Assembly: GCF_005937885.2 (NCBI RefSeq)
Contig: NZ_CP042176.1
Location: forward strand, 6,691,501 to 6,755,500
Source: Bradyrhizobium sp. KBS0727
Lineage (GTDB): Bacteria > Pseudomonadota > Alphaproteobacteria > Rhizobiales > Xanthobacteraceae
Length of the DNA stretch: 64,000 bases
Direction: 5' to 3'
Below the pieces are notes generated by a model. The model worked only from the letters and a program-made list of their open reading frames with translations, was not told the origin of the DNA and did not search any database. Position 1 is the first letter of the stretch; every line of letters begins with the position of its first letter. Position numbers and translations under genes: made by a program. Below, piece by piece: positions 59,654-64,000 of the stretch.

Positions 59654-62600
59654 TGCTGAACCTCCTCGAATACGCCATGGTGAGGCTTTCCGTCGTTGCC
59701 CTTGCGCAGCATGGCGAACAGGTAAGGCACGATCAGTAGCGTCGTCGGCGTCGCGAACAGGAGGCCGCCGATGACGGCGCGCGCCAGCGCGGCATTCTGT
59801 TCCTCGCCAGCGCCGCCGATCGCCATCGGGACCATACCGACGATCATCGCGGCCGCCGTCATCAGCACCGGACGAATCCGGGTGCGGCCAGCGCTCAGCG
59901 CCGCCTCAAGAGCAGAGTGCCCCTTCAACTGCTGTTCGCGCGCGAAGGTCACGAGCAGAATCGAGTTCGCCGAAGCGACGCCGACCGCCATGATCGCCCC
60001 CATCAGCGACGGCACGTTCAGCGTAGTGCCGGTGATGAACAGCATCGTGACAATACCGCAGAGCGTCACTGGCAGAGCCAGGATCACAACAAACGGGTCG
60101 CCAAAGGTCTGGTAGTTCACCACCATCAGCAAATAGACGAAGACCGCCGCAAACAGCAGCCCGATTCCCAGATCCCGGAACGCGCCGTTCATGCTCTCGA
60201 TCTGTCCGACCACCTGAATTGAATTGCCAGCTTTCAGCTTTTGCTGCAGTTCCGTCGTGACCTTGTTGATCTCGGCCGCGACACTGCCGAGATCTCGGCC
60301 CTGCACGCTGGCATAAACGTCAAACACCGGCTGGACATTGGTCTGGTTCGAGTTGGTGGCGACCTTGTCGCGTTTGAACGTCGCGACATTGCTGAGCATT
60401 CCCTGGACGATTTGTCCGCTGACCGCGAGCGAAGTGGAGACCGGTGTGTTTCCGAGCGCATTCAGCGAGTTGACCAGGCGTTCCGGCGTCTGCACAGCCA
60501 GGTAATACGGAATTCCCGACGTCGGATCGGTCCAGAAATTGGGTGACACCTGTACCGACGAACTCAGGCTGACATTGATGTTGGTAGCTATCGTGCTGGC
60601 ATTGAGGCCAAGCTGAGCGGCCCGGGTCCGATCGATCTGGGCGTAGAACGCCGGACCGTCGACTTCCTGCTGTAGATGCGCGTCGACGATACCGGGGATC
60701 GCTGCGAGGCGCTGCCGAAGCTCCTTTGCAACCGAAAGGTTGTTCGGTCCCGTGCCCACCGTCCGGACGTCGATCTGCGCGGGCAACCCGAAGTTCAGAA
60801 TCTGCGTCACGATGTCGGCCGCCTGGAAATAGAACGTGCTCTCGGGAAACGCGGCGGGCAGTAACTGACGCAATTTCTTGACATATTCGGCGGTCGGCTT
60901 GTGGCCGTCCTTGAGCTGGACCTGGATGACGCCGTCATTGATTCCGATCGTGGAACCGTCCGCGAATGCCAGATTGTAGGCCCGCGCCGGCAATCCGATA
61001 TTGTCGATAATGAGTTCGCGGTCCTTTTCTGGAATGACTTCGCGGATCTTGTCCTCGACCTGCTGGAATATCGCTTCGGTGCTTTCGATGCGGGTCCCGG
61101 CGGGCGCACGAACGTGAAGCTGGATCTGGCCGCCGTCGATCAGCGGGAAGAAATCCCGCCCGACGAAAACGAGCATCGTGGCGCCGAGGCCGAGTATTAC
61201 AACGGCGACAACAGGTACGATGACCCGCCGGCGAAGCAAGAGGGCAAGCAGGTCCATATAACCACCGCGCAGCCGCTCGAAGCCGCGCTCGAATGCGACG
61301 GACATGCGGGAGAACAAACCTGCCGGCGCGCCGCCGCCTCCGTGACGACGCTCGCCCTTGAGCAGCAAGCCGATCGTAATCGGCGTCAGGGTCCGCGACA
61401 AACCGTATGAAGCAAGCATCGCAAACACGACAGCGAGGCCAAGCGGAGTGAACAGGTATTTCGCCGGTCCGTCGAGAAATATCACCGACGTAAACACGCA
61501 GCTGATGGCTAGCGTCGAAACCAGCGTCGGCACCGCGATCTCGGCAGCGCCGTGCAGGGTCGCCTCGGAAAGCGGCATGCCTTCTTCGGTCCACAGACGG
61601 TGGGTGTTCTCGATGGTCACGGTCGAATCGTCAACCAGGATGCCGACCGCCAGCGCAAGACCGCCCAAGGTCATGGTATTCAAGGTCTCGCCGAGAAAAT
61701 ACAGCACCACGAGCGACGACAGAATCGCCAGCGGAATTGAAATCATTACCACCAGGGTCGATCGCCAGGAGCCGAGGAATACGAGGATCATCAACGCGGT
61801 AAGGCCCGCCGCGATGGCGCCTTCCCGCAGCACGCCGGTCACCGAGTTCGTCACGAATACCGACTGATCGAACAACTGGGTGATCTTGAGTCCGGCAGGC
61901 AAGGCGGCGCGGGTCGCGTCCAGCACTCTCTTGACGCCGCCGACGACCGCCAGAGTGGATGCGTTGCCGTTCTTGATGACGCTGAGCAAAACCGAACGGT
62001 GGCCGTCCTCGCGCACGATGTTCTGCTGCACCAGCGATCCGTCGCGTACTTGTGCCACGTCCTTCAACAAGATGGTGGCGCCGTTGACGAACTTAACCGG
62101 CATTTGGTTGAGATCGTCGATCGATGCCGGTGTCGCGTTGGTTCGCACCGTGTATTGGGTTTCTCCGATCTTCGCGGTTCCCGACGGCAGCGTCAGGTTC
62201 TGGGTATTGACCGCATTCACGATGTCGAGCGGCGTTAGCCCCCGGGACAGCAGCTTGTCCGGGTCGATATCGACCATGATCTGCCGATACTTTCCACCTG
62301 CCGGCGTCGGCAGCGTGACGCCGGGAACCGGTGCCAGTTCCTGGCGAACGCGGTAGATGCCGAAGTCGTAGAGCTGCTGCTCGCTCAGGCTGTCAGAATT
62401 GAGGCTGAGCTGCAACACGGGAACGCTCGACGCATTGAACTGCACCACGATCGGCGGCTCGATCCCGGGCGGCATCAGCGCGCGAATCGAATTCGTCGCA
62501 GACACGATTTGCGCGATAGCGAGGTCGAGATTGACGTCGGGCTGGAAGTAGAGCTTCTGGATCGACAGACCATTGAGGGTCTGCACTTCCATGTTCTTGA

Positions 62601-62832
62601 TGCCGTTGACGTTCGCGCTGATGGAATACTGGCTGTAGGTGCTGACGCGCTGCTCCATTTCCGGCGTGGTGAGGCCGGTGTATTGCCATATGACAGTCAC
62701 CACCGGGATGCGAATTTCCGGAAAGATATCCGTCGGCATCGATCGGATCGCGGCCACGCCGAGAAACAGGATCAGCACTGCGACCACGTAGAACGTGTGC
62801 GGAAACCTCAGCGCAAAACGAACAATGCCCAT
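59650..62832 (-). CDS. RND efflux permease
   Basis: A 1060-residue inner-membrane protein: TM1 (FYVVAVLILFLGVAAIRSMP), TM4 relay aspartates in LALAVGILVDDSTVTIEN, and the second half with the same fold (LMGAIMAVGVASANSILLVTF and MVPMAIGGAGEEQNAALARA). The TM10 segment reads GVASANSILLV, lacking the usual Lys of HAE1 pumps, which places it in a different RND subgroup than the permease at 24944. Substrate unknown. Probably expressed with the DUF305 gene 49 bases upstream. Confidence 0.93.
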   Translation of the reverse strand: MGIVRFALRFPHTFYVVAVLILFLGVAAIRSMPTDIFPEIRIPVVTVIWQYTGLTTPEMEQRVSTYSQYSISANVNGIKNMEVQTLNGLSIQKLYFQPDVNLDLAIAQIVSATNSIRALMPPGIEPPIVVQFNASSVPVLQLSLNSDSLSEQQLYDFGIYRVRQELAPVPGVTLPTPAGGKYRQIMVDIDPDKLLSRGLTPLDIVNAVNTQNLTLPSGTAKIGETQYTVRTNATPASIDDLNQMPVKFVNGATILLKDVAQVRDGSLVQQNIVREDGHRSVLLSVIKNGNASTLAVVGGVKRVLDATRAALPAGLKITQLFDQSVFVTNSVTGVLREGAIAAGLTALMILVFLGSWRSTLVVMISIPLAILSSLVVLYFLGETLNTMTLGGLALAVGILVDDSTVTIENTHRLWTEEGMPLSEATLHGAAEIAVPTLVSTLAISCVFTSVIFLDGPAKYLFTPLGLAVVFAMLASYGLSRTLTPITIGLLLKGERRHGGGGAPAGLFSRMSVAFERGFERLRGGYMDLLALLLRRRVIVPVVAVVILGLGATMLVFVGRDFFPLIDGGQIQLHVRAPAGTRIESTEAIFQQVEDKIREVIPEKDRELIIDNIGLPARAYNLAFADGSTIGINDGVIQVQLKDGHKPTAEYVKKLRQLLPAAFPESTFYFQAADIVTQILNFGLPAQIDVRTVGTGPNNLSVAKELRQRLAAIPGIVDAHLQQEVDGPAFYAQIDRTRAAQLGLNASTIATNINVSLSSSVQVSPNFWTDPTSGIPYYLAVQTPERLVNSLNALGNTPVSTSLAVSGQIVQGMLSNVATFKRDKVATNSNQTNVQPVFDVYASVQGRDLGSVAAEINKVTTELQQKLKAGNSIQVVGQIESMNGAFRDLGIGLLFAAVFVYLLMVVNYQTFGDPFVVILALPVTLCGIVTMLFITGTTLNVPSLMGAIMAVGVASANSILLVTFAREQQLKGHSALEAALSAGRTRIRPVLMTAAAMIVGMVPMAIGGAGEEQNAALARAVIGGLLFATPTTLLIVPYLFAMLRKGNDGKPHHGVFEEVQQ

Positions 62833-62881
62833 GATTTATCCTTGCAATAAAGTCCGGGCAAACGGCCCGCTGCCCACGCCG

Positions 62882-63406
62882 CTATTGCGACATCTTCATC
62901 CCGCCAGGAACGGCCGAGCCACCCATCGGAGACGGTTGCGGTGACAGCTGCACGCCGGGCTGCTCCGTCGATTGCCTCCCGGACGACAGCCGTTCACCCA
63001 CGGCGTTCCGCATTGCCTTGATCTCCTTCTGCTGTGCCGCAACGATCTCCTGCGCCAGCTGACGAAGCTGCGCGTTATGTCCGTATTTCAATTCTGCCTT
63101 CGCCATGTCGACGGCGCCTTGATGGTGCGGCACCATCATTGCGACGAAATCCCTATCGACGTCGCCAGTCGGCTTGACCGTCATGTCCGCCATCATCCTG
63201 TTCATGGCGGCGACGTTCTCCGAAAGGAACGGCTGCTCCTCTGAATGATTGGCCCAGTCCGCCACATACTGGATGGGCATGGGCCTACCGAGGTGATCCC
63301 TCTTCGCCGGATCGTCCGCAAGGGCGAACGATGTCGCTGCGACCGACGCCGTGGTTGCCAGCGAGATGATGCGCTTGCGCATAAAGGATCGCGAGAACAG
63401 AACCAT
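62882..63406 (-). CDS. DUF305-family exported protein
   Basis: A 174-residue protein, ATG 63406 behind a perfect GGAGGT. Signal peptide to about ALA (30). The four-helix DUF305 domain carries the HHQGAVDMA motif (94-102) and NRMMADM, conserved His/Met-rich positions thought to bind metal such as copper. The tail is Gln/Pro/Gly-rich. Such proteins often accompany metal-efflux genes, and here the gene leads an RND operon. Function not established in the family. Confidence 0.88.
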   Translation of the reverse strand: MVLFSRSFMRKRIISLATTASVAATSFALADDPAKRDHLGRPMPIQYVADWANHSEEQPFLSENVAAMNRMMADMTVKPTGDVDRDFVAMMVPHHQGAVDMAKAELKYGHNAQLRQLAQEIVAAQQKEIKAMRNAVGERLSSGRQSTEQPGVQLSPQPSPMGGSAVPGGMKMSQ

Positions 63407-63574
63407 CTTTACCTCCGGACACAGCCAAGTGTTGCGTGCGTCGACTTTTTCCACGGCCACGCTTTTGAGTTTCCCAGGCATCGTCTTTGGAGGGGCGCCC
63501 CCAACGAGACTTCCGGCAACGCAACACGGCCGGACGCCAGTTTGAACAATGGTCTCGGATCAACACGTTCTCAA

Positions 63575-63590
63575 TTAAAAACCGATTTAG
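63575..63590 (-). promoter_or_regulatory. CTAAA-N6-TTTAA site upstream of the DUF305-RND operon
   Basis: Reverse strand: CTAAATCGGTTTTTAATTGAG, like the fdhD and fdhF sites. About 170 bases before ATG 63406. The divergent small gene at 63746 could also use it. Confidence 0.55.
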
Positions 63591-63745
63591 AATTCCAAGC
63601 TGGTCTCTTGCCGTCACACAACGCACCTATCTCACGCCACGTTGAAACGAGGTGAGTTATTGTTACTTTGATCGGTCGACCGCGGCTCCATCTCCTATAG
63701 CGAAGCCAAACGTTATTGGCTTTTCATATCCAACGGAGAAATCGA

Positions 63746-63976
63746 ATGACCAAGCTGAAACTTCTGTCGGCCGCGCTGATGACCGCAGCCACGCTCGCAG
63801 CTCCTGCCATGGCTCGCGAGAGCAGCGCCGCTTCGCGGCACCAGGCTAATGCGACCACCACGTCCGGCGCGACCTATGTTGACGGTCGTGCCTGCATCCC
63901 GGCTCCGGCCGTCGGCGCATTTGCCACGCAGCCCTGGGATAACGGTGCCCCCTGCGAACCGACGTCGGTTAACTGA
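63746..63976 (+). CDS. small secreted protein (76 aa)
   Basis: ATG 63746 behind GGAG. MTKLKLLSAALMTAATLAAP is a signal peptide, cut at AMA before RESSAASR. The mature 53 residues hold a Cys pair 20 residues apart (GRACIPAP and GAPCEP) and an ending Pro/Gly-rich segment, so a disulfide is possible. Function unknown; same class as the other small exported proteins here. Confidence 0.82.
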   Translation: MTKLKLLSAALMTAATLAAPAMARESSAASRHQANATTTSGATYVDGRACIPAPAVGAFATQPWDNGAPCEPTSVN

Positions 63977-64000
63977 TCCGTCCGGATCAACGACCGGCCT

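Noticed and set aside
7018..63590. Reading the shared motif as CtrA sites (TTAA-N7-TTAA)
   Set aside because: Some copies can be written TTAA-N7-TTTA, but the right arm is TTTA[AG] rather than TTAAC and the symmetry is inverted, not direct. The targets are not cell-cycle genes.
7018..63590. Reading the shared motif as FixK/FNR (TTGAT-N4-ATCAA) or EcfG (GGAAC...) promoters
   Set aside because: Arms and spacing do not match either consensus at any of the sites.
1..64000. CRISPR arrays, rRNA operons and complete tRNA genes
   Set aside because: No regularly spaced direct repeats of CRISPR type and no rRNA or full tRNA sequence were seen by eye; the only tandem repeats lie within protein-coding low-complexity regions.

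Overview
The window looks like chromosomal or accessory DNA of a Bradyrhizobium-type alphaproteobacterium (inferred from high GC, protein style, FixJ-like regulators, an alphaproteobacterial RpoH and an IS66 element). Almost every intact gene encodes an exported redox protein, an envelope or efflux protein, a small secreted protein or a regulator. There is no housekeeping core apart from a hemA copy.

Layout. 1-7.0 kb: the end of a secreted protein, a decayed RND permease, an IS66 element with an 8-bp target duplication and a frameshifted tnpC, then gene remnants. 7.1-9.3 kb: FMN reductase and a di-haem peroxidase-like cytochrome. 9.4-15.8 kb: small secreted proteins, an unlisted pqqA, a SoxCD-type sulfite dehydrogenase pair and a PQQ sugar-dehydrogenase-like lipoprotein. 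15.8-22.5 kb: GlxA-type regulator, fdhD, a Gly/His-rich secreted protein, an rpoH paralogue and a YdeP/FdhF molybdoenzyme. 22.8-28.1 kb: Ser/Thr-rich secreted protein plus an RND pump. 28.2-32 kb: cupins, a c-type cytochrome, an oxalate-decarboxylase-like bicupin and two pseudogenes. 32-38 kb: cyanide-insensitive-type bd oxidase with a 21-residue peptide gene between cydA and cydB, two oxidoreductases and an AraC regulator. 38-46.4 kb: small secreted proteins, receiver proteins, SorAB sulfite dehydrogenase, a large PAS kinase with its response regulator, and two tiny coupled zinc-motif proteins. 46.4-52 kb: GST, a receiver-less OmpR-type regulator, agmatinase, catalase and 5-aminolevulinate synthase. 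52-64 kb: a second di-haem peroxidase, small secreted proteins, an OmpR/EnvZ-type pair, and a DUF305-RND-MFP-Ser/Thr-rich operon.

Main observation. About twenty intergenic regions carry the same 14-bp palindrome, TAAA-N6-TTTA (often CTAAA-N6-TTTAG), usually read toward the target gene as TRAA-N6-TTTAATGGC or TTTA[AG]TTGAG. In at least eight of them a CCTAnC/CTTAnC-like element starts 25-26 bases after the first T of the right arm. That would put the palindrome centre near -41 and leave a short leader before the start codon. The sites precede the FMN reductase, a 56-aa protein, pqqA, most small secreted proteins, fdhD, rpoH, fdhF, both RND operons, cupin and bicupin genes, cydA, an AraC gene, a di-haem peroxidase gene and a two-component operon. 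This suggests one regulon covering the whole window, driven by an activator I cannot name. The consensus does not match any operator I can identify.

How the parts may fit (inference): periplasmic c-type cytochromes, molybdenum and PQQ enzymes, bd oxidase, catalase and haem synthesis would form an envelope redox-stress programme, with efflux pumps and small secreted proteins expressed alongside. All statements come from reading the sequence; no searches were run.
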